A DNA stretch of 64,000 nucleotides, taken from the NCBI GenBank assembly GCA_045632845.1, contig JAZQXL010000014.1:124001-188000 (forward strand), written 5' to 3'. The stretch's first letter is position 1, and the number at the start of each line of letters is the position of its first letter. Made by a program: the position numbers and the translations under genes. Source of the stretch: RGIG4140 sp045632845. Lineage in GTDB: Bacteria; Pseudomonadota; Alphaproteobacteria; CAAHEQ01; UBA3637. The notes under the pieces are model-generated. The model searched no databases. It was not told the origin of the DNA and saw only the letters and a list, made by a program, of their open reading frames with translations. This document shows, in pieces, positions 36,062 through 45,380 of this stretch.

Positions 36062-37132
36062 TTACGCTGCGTATATAATAGGCTCATCAAAACCATTTAT
36101 TTTTAAAATCTTCTCTTTTTGCGCCAATACCAAATCATGATTAACCATTTCTTGGGCCAAATCTTTTAAGGTATAATTTGCTTTCCACCCCAAAGTTAAA
36201 AGGGCTTTTTGACTATCTCCCAAAAGTACATCAACTTCAGCTGGACGAAAAAATCTTTCATCCACTTGAACAAGGGTTTTACCCGTTTTTTTATCAATTC
36301 CTTTTTCAAAAAGCCCCTCACCTTTCCAAACAATTTCAATCCCCAACACCTCAAAAGTTAATGTAACAAAATCACGAATAGAGGTTGTTACACCCGTTGC
36401 TAAAACAAAATCATCTGCCTTGGGCGCTTGCAAAATCTGCCACATACCACGCACATAATCTTTCGCATGTCCCCAATCTCGCTTTGCATTCAAATTGCCA
36501 AGGTACAAGCATTCTTGCAATCCCTCTTTAATCCTAGTTGCCCCAAGCGTAATCTTTCTGGTAACAAAATTTTCACCCCGTCTTGGACTTTCATGATTAA
36601 ACAAAATCCCATTTGAGGCAAAAATACCAAAACTTTCCCGATAATTTAGCGTAATCCAATACGCATATAATTTTGCAACACCATAAGGCGACCTTGGATA
36701 AAAGGGCGTTTCCTCTGTTTGAATGGGAGATTGAACCAATCCATATAATTCAGAGGTTGAAGCCTGGTAAAACTTTGTTTTTTTGCTCAATCCATTTGCC
36801 CGAATAGCTTCCAACAAGCGAAGTGTTCCAAGTGCATCTGTTTGAGCTGTAAATTCTGGGCAATCCCAAGAAATTTGAACATGACTTTGTGCGCCTAGAT
36901 TATAAATTTCATCTGGTTCAATTTGACCAACCAACCGCATCAAATTAGCACCATCTGTCAAATCACCATAGTGAATTTTTAAATCTTGAATAATGTGTTC
37001 TATTCTACCTGTATTGTGTGAAGAACTGCGCCTGATAATAGCGTGTACTTCATATCCTTTTTCAAGCAAAAACTCTGCCAAATATGAACCGTCTTGTCCA
37101 GCAACTCCAGTAATAAGAGCCTTTTTTTTCAT
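36062..37132 (-). CDS. gmd: GDP-mannose 4,6-dehydratase
   Basis: 356 residues, standard length. NADP-binding GVAGQDGSYLAEFLLEKGY, the IRRSSSHNTGRI segment, active-site QASTSELYG and YxxxK as YGVAKLYAYW, then NHESPRRGENFVTRKI and FFRPAEVDVLLGD are all diagnostic. It converts GDP-mannose to GDP-4-keto-6-deoxymannose in the cytosol, the precursor of GDP-D-rhamnose, GDP-L-fucose or GDP-perosamine. It is followed ten bases later by the rmd-like gene, which fixes the likely route to D-rhamnose. Confidence 0.96.
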   Translation of the reverse strand: MKKKALITGVAGQDGSYLAEFLLEKGYEVHAIIRRSSSHNTGRIEHIIQDLKIHYGDLTDGANLMRLVGQIEPDEIYNLGAQSHVQISWDCPEFTAQTDALGTLRLLEAIRANGLSKKTKFYQASTSELYGLVQSPIQTEETPFYPRSPYGVAKLYAYWITLNYRESFGIFASNGILFNHESPRRGENFVTRKITLGATRIKEGLQECLYLGNLNAKRDWGHAKDYVRGMWQILQAPKADDFVLATGVTTSIRDFVTLTFEVLGIEIVWKGEGLFEKGIDKKTGKTLVQVDERFFRPAEVDVLLGDSQKALLTLGWKANYTLKDLAQEMVNHDLVLAQKEKILKINGFDEPIIYAA

Positions 37133-37149
37133 TTAATCTCCTTTATGTT

Positions 37150-38346
37150 TCATAACCTTTTTGACACAGTGTCAATTGTTTTTTCCCAATTAAATTTTTG
37201 AGCTCTTTTAAGCCCTTTTTGCCTTAATCTGTGATTTAAATTTTTATCAAAATAGAGTTTTTCAAGAGCTTGAGCTGTTTCATTTTCATCCAACCCAGTG
37301 ATATAAAAAACAGCATCACCTCCCACTTCTGGCAAAGAGGTATTATCCGCAGAAATCACAGCTGTTCCTGACTGCATCGCCTCTAAAATTGGCAATCCAA
37401 ACCCTTCATACAAACTTGGATAAATAAAGGCTGTAGCCCCTTGATATAAAAAGGGTAAATCTGCTTCATCAACATATCCCGTTTGAATGATTTTTTCTTT
37501 ATACTTCCCCAATGATTCAATTTCGTTTGCAAGCGCCTCATACCCTTCTCTTTTGGGGCCAACCAAAGCCAAAGAAACTTCTTTTTCCTTTGTTTTATCT
37601 AAAAATTGAACAAAACTTTTCAACAAATGGGGTAAATTTTTGCGTGCTGTTATTTCTGACACGGCCAAAAAATAATGTTTTGTTGTAATATGATATTTTT
37701 CTTTAACAAGTTGAATAACTTCTTTTTCTTTTAAGGAGTTAAACTTCTCATCAGCCCCCAAATAAAGTTTGATAATTTTCTTCTTTTTTTGATCTTTCCT
37801 AAATCTTAAAAAATCTTTAAGCGTTGCATTTGATACACAAAAATACCCATCTGCTCTGGCATTTTTGATCCAAGAAGTAAACTTTTCAACAAATTTTGGA
37901 TTACACCCATCTGGATAATAAATGGGGATTAAATCATGAATAAACATATATGTTTTAACACCACTTTGATAAACAATAGGAGAAATGGGGCTAAAAAGAG
38001 ATAAATAAACATCAAACTTATCCAACTTTTTTTTATACAAAGCCCCATACCATTTTGTTAACCAAAAGCTCCTTATTTTTTGATACCAGTTCACCTGTTT
38101 TGTGGTGGATTTTAATTTGGGTAAATAGATGATTTTATCTTTCAAAGTGTCATACAAACCCTTTTCTTTTAAATACCTATCAAAATCACCCCGTTTTGAC
38201 GTGATAATAGGATAGAGATCTATTCTTTCTTTTTTCAAAAGACCTTGAAGCAAAACATCAGCCACCCGCACAATACCCGTGCCTTTCAACCCATCAGTTG
38301 AAAGTTGCTCCACATCAAAAAGGAGTTTTATTTTACGCATTTTCAT
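37150..38346 (-). CDS. Family 4 glycosyltransferase
   Basis: 398 residues, GT-B fold and first gene of the minus-strand polysaccharide operon. Central YMFIHDLIPIYYP is the H-D-x-x-P motif of mannosyl-/rhamnosyl-transferases, then VSEITARKNLPHLLKSF (R-K-N donor phosphate site) and IYPSLYEGFGLPILEAM (E-x7-E). This pattern is typical of WbdA/WbpY-like enzymes that use GDP-mannose or GDP-rhamnose, in agreement with the next gene being gmd. Start at 38346, or two codons later, with only a weak ribosome site. Confidence 0.92.
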   Translation of the reverse strand: MKMRKIKLLFDVEQLSTDGLKGTGIVRVADVLLQGLLKKERIDLYPIITSKRGDFDRYLKEKGLYDTLKDKIIYLPKLKSTTKQVNWYQKIRSFWLTKWYGALYKKKLDKFDVYLSLFSPISPIVYQSGVKTYMFIHDLIPIYYPDGCNPKFVEKFTSWIKNARADGYFCVSNATLKDFLRFRKDQKKKKIIKLYLGADEKFNSLKEKEVIQLVKEKYHITTKHYFLAVSEITARKNLPHLLKSFVQFLDKTKEKEVSLALVGPKREGYEALANEIESLGKYKEKIIQTGYVDEADLPFLYQGATAFIYPSLYEGFGLPILEAMQSGTAVISADNTSLPEVGGDAVFYITGLDENETAQALEKLYFDKNLNHRLRQKGLKRAQKFNWEKTIDTVSKRL

Positions 38347-38366
38347 TTCACTTTTTTTAATCTAAA

Positions 38367-38394
38367 AAAATATTAAACTTACAAAATTAACCAA
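38367..38394 (-). promoter_or_regulatory. Possible promoter of the polysaccharide operon
   Basis: Minus strand TTGGTT (38394-38389), 16 bases, TATTTT (38372-38367). Weak. The short inverted repeat TTACAAA/TTTGTAA lies beside it. Confidence 0.35.
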
Positions 38395-38530
38395 AAGATG
38401 GGGGGCAAAATAAAGTTTGTAAATAGCAAAAACCCTCTTTTAGAGAAAAAACATATTCCCTTATGATTCAATATGTTATATAAATATTATCGTATTTAAA
38501 ATTATATTTTTTTAAGCTCAATTAGGCATA

Positions 38531-38558
38531 TTGACAAAAGCTTCTTTTTATATATAAT
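38531..38558 (+). promoter_or_regulatory. Promoter of the divergent glycosyltransferase
   Basis: TTGACA (38531-38536), 16 bases, TATAAT (38553-38558), about 38 bases before the ATG. Confidence 0.8.
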
Positions 38559-38596
38559 GCAAATATAAATAAAGTTAAATTTGCATAGAGGTTTTT

Positions 38597-39541
38597 ATGC
38601 CCCAAATTTCCATTATCATACCTATATATAATACAGAACCATATCTTTCTGACTGTTTAGATTTGCTTTTAAAACAAACTTTTCATGATTTTGAAGCTAT
38701 CTGTGTTGATGATGGATCTTTGGATAATTCTTTAGAAGTTTTAAATCAATACACCTTAAAAGATGGGCGTATTAAAGTTGTCACACAAAAAAATCAAGGT
38801 GTTTCAGTTGCAAGAAATACTGGTCTTTCCCATGCAAAAGGAAATTACATAACCTTTTTAGATAGTGATGATGTTGTGTCCCCTTTCTTTTTAGAAAATC
38901 TCTATAACAGCTTACAACAAAATCCAACAGCTGATTTTTCTTGGTGTGATTTTAAAGAAACACCCACACCACTTGATCAAAAATATGAAAAAATGGAAAA
39001 CACTTTTCTTTTTTGCCAAGCGCCATTTGACCACTTTGTCAATCGAAAAAAACCGCGTATTGGCGCCTCTTCTTGTGCCAAATTATACAAAAAAGAAATT
39101 CTACAAAACATTCAATTTCCCAAAGGGTTAACCGTTGGCGAAGATTTGATTTTTTTATACACCTTGCTTTTAAAATCTAATGCAGCTGTTTATGTTTCTG
39201 AAGTACTTTATTTTTATCGTATCCGCGAAAATAGCGCCATGCACAAACCCATCACGCAAAAAAGATTGGATGATGAGATTGAAGTCACAAAACGGCTGTT
39301 TCTTTTGATGCAAGAAAATAAGCTCAATAAAACAACAAAACAAGTGTTTCAAAAATATCTTGCCAATCGATTTTTTAGATGCGTTTTTAAAATCCCCAAA
39401 AAAGAAAAAAATTATTCTTCATTTGTTCAAACCTATTTGCCAAAACTTAAAAAGTTGAAGCAAGAGGGTGTTTTTGAAATAAGATTTTTATCTTTAAAAA
39501 ATAAGATAAAATACTATACTGCCCTTTTAAAAAGAAAATAA
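38597..39541 (+). CDS. Family 2 glycosyltransferase
   Basis: 314 residues, AGAGG as ribosome site. GT-A fold: ISIIIPIYNTEPYLSDCLD, AICVDDGSLDNS, NQGVSVARNTGL and the DxD-type FLDSDDVV. It is divergent from the polysaccharide operon but likely serves it, or adds a sugar to another envelope glycan. The basic C-terminal part (KIPKKEKNYSSF onward) is typical of EpsJ-like GT2 enzymes. Monocistronic; the 3' region carries the palindromic elements described below. Confidence 0.9.
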   Translation: MPQISIIIPIYNTEPYLSDCLDLLLKQTFHDFEAICVDDGSLDNSLEVLNQYTLKDGRIKVVTQKNQGVSVARNTGLSHAKGNYITFLDSDDVVSPFFLENLYNSLQQNPTADFSWCDFKETPTPLDQKYEKMENTFLFCQAPFDHFVNRKKPRIGASSCAKLYKKEILQNIQFPKGLTVGEDLIFLYTLLLKSNAAVYVSEVLYFYRIRENSAMHKPITQKRLDDEIEVTKRLFLLMQENKLNKTTKQVFQKYLANRFFRCVFKIPKKEKNYSSFVQTYLPKLKKLKQEGVFEIRFLSLKNKIKYYTALLKRK

Positions 39542-39628
39542 ATCTTATCCCCATTCTCAACACATAAAATAAGGCAATTCATAAATAATATTTTAGAGTG
39601 GGAAATAGCATAAAAAATCCCTTCGTGG

Positions 39629-39644
39629 TGTAGAATAACCTACA
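39629..39644. repeat. Palindromic element TGTAG-N6-CTACA, copy 1
   Basis: TGTAG (39629-39633), six bases, CTACA (39640-39644), followed by TAAG. It sits in the 217-base gap between converging genes. The same core recurs at 39704, 47713 and 47811. Weak flanking CCC/GGG pairing extends the stem. Confidence 0.7.
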
Positions 39645-39687
39645 TAAGATGGGAAGTAAATAAAACTAAAAGTACTAGAATAAAGTT

Positions 39688-39734
39688 AACACCTGTTTCG
39701 TAGTGTAGATAAACCTACATGAGAAACAGGTGTT
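39688..39734. repeat. Palindromic element copy 2 inside a longer hairpin
   Basis: Outer arms AACACCTGTTTC (39688-39699) and GAAACAGGTGTT (39723-39734) pair perfectly around the core TGTAG-ATAAAC-CTACA (39704-39719). It lies between converging genes and could stop transcription, although no long T run follows. Confidence 0.8.
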
Positions 39735-39758
39735 GGCTTTAGAATAGTATTTTTTGTT

Positions 39759-40433
39759 TTATTTAGAGTTGCATTGTGGGCATGGATCGTTAGGATCTGG
39801 ACATGGACACACAACTTTTGGAGCTTCTTTTGTTTCTTGATATGTTTCCCACCAGGTTTTTTCTGGAAGAGGTTCTGGCATTGGAACAACTTCAAGAGGT
39901 TTTTCTGTGACTGTTTCGGTTGTTGTAACGGTGATTGTTTTTGGTCCTTCAATCATTGGAGGGCATTCTTCTTGACCGCAAGGAGTAGCGGGAATTTGCA
40001 TTTCATAAACACCGTCAGCTTGTTGATAAACACAAGGTTGACCAGGGAGTGAAACACAAGTTCCTTGAGCTTGAACAGTCGCTGTTTGTGTTGCAGTTGC
40101 AGGAACAGTTGTTACAACTGTTGCAGTTTCCATACCAGCTGCATGCAAGATTGCAGGATTTGCTGGTTGAAGTTCCCCATTAGAAACAACAGCTACAGGT
40201 TGACCATCACAATTTGTTGTAACAGAAAATGTTCTTGGTTTTTGTTTTTTGTATGTTGCAATTAAACAATCACGATATGTTGAATGGCTATCTGCAAATT
40301 GGCAACCAAGTTCTGCACGCAATTCATTTCGATTTTGAATGCGAACTTCTGCTGCTTCTTCAATATCTGGTTGATAGCTTGTACAAGCTGATAACAGCAT
40401 TAAAACAGGAACCAAAGAACTTAATTTTTTCAT
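39759..40433 (-). CDS. Proline- and threonine-rich lipoprotein
   Basis: 224 residues with AGGAGAGGGG upstream. A lipoprotein signal peptide ends in LLSAC (Cys17 to be lipidated). The mature chain has a short helical part with a C...C pair, then a T/V-rich low-complexity stretch and a tail rich in P, E and C (CPCPDPNDPCPQC). It follows tolB on the same strand, where pal normally lies, but has no OmpA-like peptidoglycan-binding domain and has its own promoter. Probably an envelope lipoprotein; function unknown. Confidence 0.82.
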   Translation of the reverse strand: MKKLSSLVPVLMLLSACTSYQPDIEEAAEVRIQNRNELRAELGCQFADSHSTYRDCLIATYKKQKPRTFSVTTNCDGQPVAVVSNGELQPANPAILHAAGMETATVVTTVPATATQTATVQAQGTCVSLPGQPCVYQQADGVYEMQIPATPCGQEECPPMIEGPKTITVTTTETVTEKPLEVVPMPEPLPEKTWWETYQETKEAPKVVCPCPDPNDPCPQCNSK

Positions 40434-40475
40434 ACCCCTCTCCTTACAAGAAAAAAATAGTTGACTAGTATTTTT

Positions 40476-40504
40476 TTTATACTCCCCTTTAAAATAAAAA
40501 TCAA
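40476..40504 (-). promoter_or_regulatory. Promoter of the lipoprotein gene
   Basis: Minus strand TTGATT (40504-40499), 17 bases, TATAAA (40481-40476), so the gene need not depend on the tol operon. Confidence 0.65.
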
Positions 40505-40527
40505 TACCTTATTTTATTTTTTTTTGA

Positions 40528-41826
40528 TTAATGCAACAAAGGTGACCAAGCTGGGGCTGAAGCGCTGTTTGGCGTAATAAGTTGTCTTTCATTATATCCT
40601 GTAATATCAATGGTATACAACCTTGAATCCCCCCCCGACCCATCACTTCTTGATGGTGCTTTGCGATAAAACATCAAAACACGACCATTGGGCGCCCAAG
40701 AAGGTGATTCCACCAAAAATCCGTTAGTGATTAAGCGCTCACCAGACCCATCTGGCTTAATCACACCGATATGGAATTGACCATGTCTGATTTTTGTAAA
40801 AGCAATATAATCCCCTCGTGGTGACCAAACAGGCGTTGCATACGTCCCTTCCCCAAAACTAATGCGATGCGCATTGGATCCATCTGCATTCATAATATAC
40901 AGTTGTTGGTTGCCACCTCTATCTGAGTTAAAGACAATTTGCTTACCATCTGGCGAATAACTTGGTGACGTGTTAATAGATGGATGATTTGTTAATTGAA
41001 CTTGTTTTTTTGTATCCAAATCATAGGTATAAATATCTGAATTACCCCTTTTTGCCAAAGAAATGAGCAACTTTTTGCCATCTGGTGAAAAGCGTGGAGC
41101 AAAGGTCATTCCTTTAAAATTACCCACCAATGTAGAACTTCTTGTGTTCACATCCATCAAATAAACTTTTGGGTTCCCATCCTTATATGAAAAGTAGGCT
41201 ACCTCTTTCATATTAGGGGAAAAACGAGGTGTTAAAACAAGGTCTTTTCCATCTGTTAAATATGTTAAATTAGCCCCATCTTGATCCATAATTGCCAAAC
41301 GTTTGACACGTTTCATTTGATTACCACGTTCATCAATAAAAGCAACCCGTGTATCAAAATACCCCTTTTCACCCGTCACCCGTTCATAAATAGCATCAGC
41401 AATCATATGTGCCAACTTGCGCCAAGATTTAGAATCTGCAGTGAATGATTTGGCATATAACTCTGTGCCTGCATAAACGTCATAAATGCGAAAAGCAACC
41501 GTCATTTTACCAAAACGTTCTGATACTGTACCATAAATCAAAGCTTGGGCATTAATTGCACGCCAATCGTTAAAATTCGGTCTTGTATCAATGCTTGAAA
41601 ATTTTTGAATATAAGCATTTGGATTGATATGTCTGAACAAACCAGAACGTTCCAAATCCGCCACAACAACTTCTGTTAATTCATCACCATCATCCCCAAT
41701 CAAATCTGGCATCGCAAAAGGCAATGGTTCAGATTGTGCCCCTGACACATCAATGCGAATTTCAGCTCTTAATGAAGAAGCACATCCCACAACCAACATC
41801 ATCACCATCAACAAAAATTTCTTCAT
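40528..41826 (-). CDS. tolB: Tol-Pal system beta-propeller protein TolB
   Basis: 432 residues. Signal peptide (residues 1-21, cleavage after SLRA), N-terminal TolB domain (IRIDVSGAQSEPLPFAMPDL) and a C-terminal propeller of PD40-type repeats (RFSPDGKKLLIS, SYSPDGKQIVFNSDRGG, VWSPRGDYIAFT, SWAPNGRVLMF). It is the periplasmic partner of TolA and Pal in outer-membrane constriction. The ATG overlaps the TAA of tolA by one base. A LVVGC string in the signal peptide resembles a lipobox, but TolB is normally soluble. Confidence 0.96.
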   Translation of the reverse strand: MKKFLLMVMMLVVGCASSLRAEIRIDVSGAQSEPLPFAMPDLIGDDGDELTEVVVADLERSGLFRHINPNAYIQKFSSIDTRPNFNDWRAINAQALIYGTVSERFGKMTVAFRIYDVYAGTELYAKSFTADSKSWRKLAHMIADAIYERVTGEKGYFDTRVAFIDERGNQMKRVKRLAIMDQDGANLTYLTDGKDLVLTPRFSPNMKEVAYFSYKDGNPKVYLMDVNTRSSTLVGNFKGMTFAPRFSPDGKKLLISLAKRGNSDIYTYDLDTKKQVQLTNHPSINTSPSYSPDGKQIVFNSDRGGNQQLYIMNADGSNAHRISFGEGTYATPVWSPRGDYIAFTKIRHGQFHIGVIKPDGSGERLITNGFLVESPSWAPNGRVLMFYRKAPSRSDGSGGDSRLYTIDITGYNERQLITPNSASAPAWSPLLH

Positions 41827-42818
41827 TAATACACTCCTCCATCAACAGGGTTCATTCTTAAATAAATTTGTTTCCACGAATTGTACATATTAGGCCGTTT
41901 GTTTGCCAAGATTCTAAATGGAGACTCTTCTCCTTTAGCATCACAAACATAAATTGCGCGTTTTGCACTTTCAGCCATTGATCTAAAAATTGGATCTTGT
42001 TTCATATTCAAAATTTTCACTTCTCTAACGGACCCATCTTTGTTAATAAAAGCTCTCACTTCAATAATCATCTTGTCCGCATCTTGAACGCCTGCATTCA
42101 CATTCCAACAAGAACGGATCTTATTAGCAATTAGGTCTTTTTCAGAAATTGTCAAATCACTCATCAAAGAACCTTCTGTTCCACCAGCAATCCCTTTATT
42201 AACCGTTTCACCTGCAGCAGGAACTGCGGCTTTTTGAGGTGCAGGGTTCGCCGCTTTTCTAACCTTTTCAACAGAAGCTAACAAACTTTGCAAACCTTGG
42301 TCTTGTTTTTTAGGCACAGGTTTTGGTGCCACCTTTGGTTGGGAATTTGGCTGTGGTTTAGGTTGTTCTTTTTTAGGCTCTTTCTTAGGCTCTTTTTTCT
42401 TCACCTCTTTTTTGGGTTCCAATTTTTTTTCTTGAACCTTAACAGCCTCTTTTTTAGGAGCAACTTCTTTTGGTTTTTGAGGTTCTACCTTTGGTGCAGG
42501 CTCAACCTTTTTAACCAATGGAGTTTTATTTTCTTTTTTAGGTTCAACCTTTTTCTCTTCTTTTTTCACTTCTTGAGGTTGTTGAGGTACTTCTTTTTTA
42601 ACCTCTTTAACCAAAGGGGGTAAATTTGTTTTTTCATCAATTTTAACTTTTGTTAAATCCACCATCAAAATAGCTGGCGGTGATTTTTCAAATTCATCCG
42701 TACTCCAAGCAAAATTAAAACACATTAAAATCAAAATTAAAATATGAAGACCAACAGACAACCCTAAACAAGAAGAGTGCCTTGACATTTCGTGTTCATC
42801 TTCATAAAAACTCATCAT
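41826..42818 (-). CDS. tolA: TolA, energy-transducing protein with TonB-like C-terminus
   Basis: 330 residues. One N-terminal membrane helix (about 16-36, LGLSVGLHILILILMCF), a long K/P/E-rich spacer (about 60-180, PKKE repeats) that can cross the periplasm, and a C-terminal TolA/TonB-like domain (KIRSCWNVNAGVQDADKMIIEVRAF). It links TolQR in the inner membrane to TolB at the outer membrane. Sequence alone would allow TonB, but the place between tolR and tolB settles it. Confidence 0.92.
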   Translation of the reverse strand: MMSFYEDEHEMSRHSSCLGLSVGLHILILILMCFNFAWSTDEFEKSPPAILMVDLTKVKIDEKTNLPPLVKEVKKEVPQQPQEVKKEEKKVEPKKENKTPLVKKVEPAPKVEPQKPKEVAPKKEAVKVQEKKLEPKKEVKKKEPKKEPKKEQPKPQPNSQPKVAPKPVPKKQDQGLQSLLASVEKVRKAANPAPQKAAVPAAGETVNKGIAGGTEGSLMSDLTISEKDLIANKIRSCWNVNAGVQDADKMIIEVRAFINKDGSVREVKILNMKQDPIFRSMAESAKRAIYVCDAKGEESPFRILANKRPNMYNSWKQIYLRMNPVDGGVY

Positions 42819-43235
42819 CTAGTTTTGCCCCATTATTTTTGCATCAGTTTTCAAACCAACTTGTGTATACCCTGCACTTCTGAGCAACGCCATCACTTCA
42901 ATAACCGTTCCATAAGAGGCGGCTTTATCCCCACTAATAACCATTGCAATGCTTGGATTTTCAGTTACAATAGCACGTACTTTATCCACCAATTTATCCA
43001 TTCCAATTGGTTCAGTTCCAACATAAATTTGCCCTTTGGAATCAACACTGATGTCCAATGTTTTTTCATCCCCTTCAATTTGCTTTCCATCCCCTTTTGG
43101 TAAGTTCAATGGAATACCAGAAGTCAACATTGGTGCGGTTAACATAAAAATTGCAAGCAAACAAGTCATCACGTCAATCAATGGCGTCAAATTAATTTCA
43201 GCCCGAATACGTGTGCGTTTTGAGGTTCTTGCCAT
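42819..43235 (-). CDS. tolR: TolR biopolymer transport protein
   Basis: 138 residues. A short cytosolic N-terminus rich in arginine, one membrane helix with the proton-path aspartate (LTPLIDVMTCLLAIFML), and a periplasmic ExbD/TolR domain. It forms the stator with TolQ. Start and stop touch or overlap both neighbours by at most one base. Confidence 0.95.
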   Translation of the reverse strand: MARTSKRTRIRAEINLTPLIDVMTCLLAIFMLTAPMLTSGIPLNLPKGDGKQIEGDEKTLDISVDSKGQIYVGTEPIGMDKLVDKVRAIVTENPSIAMVISGDKAASYGTVIEVMALLRSAGYTQVGLKTDAKIMGQN

Positions 43236-43936
43236 TATTCACTCTCCACTTGTTCAATTTGACGAGAAAGAATAGCACTGAGCTCATCTGAAAAAGTTTC
43301 CATTCTGTGTGCAATTCTGTCAATATCATTTGTGAGTTTGTTATAAGCAATCACCGCTGGAATAGCAGCAATCAACCCAACCGCTGTGGTGAACAAAGCT
43401 TCAGCAACACCTGGCGCAACCGCAGCAATATTTGTGCTTTGTGTCAAACCAATGGCGTTAAAACTGTCCATAATACCCCAAACAGTTCCAAACAATCCTA
43501 ACAATGGTGCGACAGACCCCGTAGAAGCTAAAAAGACCATTTTTGTTTCCAGCTTATCCACTTGTTTATCAATGGAAATTTGCATCATCTTGTCCACACG
43601 TTTTTGAATTTTAATCGCAGCACCTGTTTTTTTCTTTTCAGCTAAAGAACGGCGAAATTCCTTAATCGCAGCAACAAAAATAATCGCCAATGGATTGGAT
43701 GGATTTTTCACATGATTGTTGTAAATTGCTTCCAAAGAACCACCAGACCAAAACTGCTCTTCAAATGCTTTCATCCCCAAACGAATGCGTTTTAACAAAA
43801 AGGCTTTGTCAAAAATAATTGCCCAACAACAAATTGAGGCAAATAACAAACCCAAAATCAACAGCTTCATAAACAAATCTGAATCCACAAACATAGAATA
43901 CATGGATAAAGATGATCGGGCAGCTACTTCATTCAT
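43235..43936 (-). CDS. tolQ: TolQ biopolymer transport protein
   Basis: 233 residues. Three membrane helices and the MotA/TolQ/ExbB signature (LASTGSVAPLLGLFGTVWGIMDSF, then VAPGVAEALFTTAVGLIAAIPAVIAYN). It is the proton channel of the Tol system. Its start overlaps the ybgC stop by one base. Confidence 0.96.
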   Translation of the reverse strand: MNEVAARSSLSMYSMFVDSDLFMKLLILGLLFASICCWAIIFDKAFLLKRIRLGMKAFEEQFWSGGSLEAIYNNHVKNPSNPLAIIFVAAIKEFRRSLAEKKKTGAAIKIQKRVDKMMQISIDKQVDKLETKMVFLASTGSVAPLLGLFGTVWGIMDSFNAIGLTQSTNIAAVAPGVAEALFTTAVGLIAAIPAVIAYNKLTNDIDRIAHRMETFSDELSAILSRQIEQVESE

Positions 43937-44355
43937 TATTTATTCTCCTCATTTTCTAAAATATATCTTGTAAACTTTTCTTTCAAATCTTGCGTCATAC
44001 GAATGGGTGTGAGTGTCATCGGATTAATCACTGCCAACTGCAACTCAATTAAAACCATTTCTTTACCCTCAACCACAAACTTGTGTTGCATAACAAGACT
44101 TGCATTTTTAATTTCTTTCACCGATGTTTGCACATCAATCACATCATCCAATCTGGCAGGTGCTTTGTACTGAATGTTTGCATTTCTTAAAACAAAAGCA
44201 ACACCTTGTTCAATGAGTTTTTTGTTTGACAAACCCATTTCAACCAACAACTCTGAACGAGCCCGTTCTGCAAAATCCAAATATTTTGAGTGATAAACAA
44301 TTGCACCCGCATCCGTATCTTGATAATAAACACGTACCAAATAACTATGTATCAT
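43936..44355 (-). CDS. ybgC: Tol-associated acyl-CoA thioesterase YbgC
   Basis: 139 residues, hot-dog fold thioesterase. The active-site motif YYQDTDAGAIVYHSKYLDF (catalytic Asp and the YH pair) is typical. It cleaves acyl-CoA in the cytosol and is thought to support phospholipid metabolism near the Tol complex. It overlaps ruvB by four bases. Confidence 0.95.
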   Translation of the reverse strand: MIHSYLVRVYYQDTDAGAIVYHSKYLDFAERARSELLVEMGLSNKKLIEQGVAFVLRNANIQYKAPARLDDVIDVQTSVKEIKNASLVMQHKFVVEGKEMVLIELQLAVINPMTLTPIRMTQDLKEKFTRYILENEENK

Positions 44356-45380
44356 TTTAAATTCTCCAACAAATCTGGTTGAACCATATTTTTAGGAGCC
44401 GCCATTCCTAAATGACGATATCCCGCTTGAGATAAAACACGCCCTCTTGGCGTACGCATCACAAGACCTAATTGCATTAAATATGGTTCAATAATTTCTT
44501 CAATTGTATCCCTTTCTTCAGACAAAGCAGCGCACAATGTTTCAGCTCCAACGGGGCCGCCACCATATTTCAAAGCGATACAAGTCAAATATCGTCTATC
44601 CATCAAATCAAGACCAGAATTATCAACTTCCAATCGTGTCAATGCCATATCAGCAATATCAGCTGTTACAGCTTTATTAAGAGCAAAGTCACGCACACGT
44701 CTTAACAAACGACCGGCAATACGAGGTGTCCCACGAGAACGTTTTGCAATTTCCATTGCACCATCTTCTGTCATTTCAAGCTGCATGATTTTTGCACCAC
44801 GTTTGACAATTTTCATCAATTCTTCTGGTTCGTAAAACTCCAACCGCATAGGGATACCAAATCTGTCCCGCAATGGTGTTGATAAAAGACCACTTCTTGT
44901 TGTTGCCCCAACCAATGTAAATGGCGGCAAATCAATCCGAACAGAGTGTGCCGCAGGCCCTTCCCCAATGATAATATCCAATTGAAAATCTTCCATCGCA
45001 GAATAAAGGACTTCTTCCACCGTTGGATTTAAACGATGAATTTCATCAATAAAAAGCACATCCCTTGGTTCCAAATTTGTCAAAATAGCAGCCAAATCGC
45101 CTGCTTTTGAAATCATTGGGCCAGAAGTTGGGCGAAAACCCACCCCTAATTCTTTTGAAATAATCTGCGCAAGCGTTGTTTTTCCAAGCCCTGGAGGACC
45201 AAACAACAACGTATGATCTAATGCATCACCCCTTTCTTTTGCCGCACGAATAAAAACAGCCAAATTTTCACACAAAACCTTTTGACCTGTAAAATCTGCC
45301 AAACATTGTGGACGAATGGAATTGTAAATTTCTTCATCCTGCGCTGTTTTTTTAGGGGTAATTAATCTATTTTCAGCCAT
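44352..45380 (-). CDS. ruvB: Holliday junction helicase motor RuvB
   Basis: 342 residues. AAA+ ATPase: Walker A FGPPGLGKTTLAQ, Walker B LFIDEIHRL, sensor-1 GATTRSG, arginine finger region LRDRFGIPMRLEFY, then a winged-helix C-terminus ending QAGYRHLG. With RuvA it drives branch migration in recombination. It overlaps ruvA by eight bases. Confidence 0.98.
   Translation of the reverse strand: MAENRLITPKKTAQDEEIYNSIRPQCLADFTGQKVLCENLAVFIRAAKERGDALDHTLLFGPPGLGKTTLAQIISKELGVGFRPTSGPMISKAGDLAAILTNLEPRDVLFIDEIHRLNPTVEEVLYSAMEDFQLDIIIGEGPAAHSVRIDLPPFTLVGATTRSGLLSTPLRDRFGIPMRLEFYEPEELMKIVKRGAKIMQLEMTEDGAMEIAKRSRGTPRIAGRLLRRVRDFALNKAVTADIADMALTRLEVDNSGLDLMDRRYLTCIALKYGGGPVGAETLCAALSEERDTIEEIIEPYLMQLGLVMRTPRGRVLSQAGYRHLGMAAPKNMVQPDLLENLK

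Noticed and set aside
39759..40433. Pal, because it is a lipoprotein behind tolB
   Set aside because: There is no OmpA-like peptidoglycan-binding domain, and it has a separate promoter and a P/T/C-rich composition.
40528..41826. TolB as a lipoprotein, from the string LVVGC in its signal peptide
   Set aside because: The lipobox is poor and a normal signal peptidase I site (SLRA) follows; TolB proteins are soluble periplasmic proteins.
42288..42623. Plus-strand frame rich in F and L opposite tolA
   Set aside because: It is the antisense reading of the lysine/proline-rich spacer of TolA, a low-complexity artefact.
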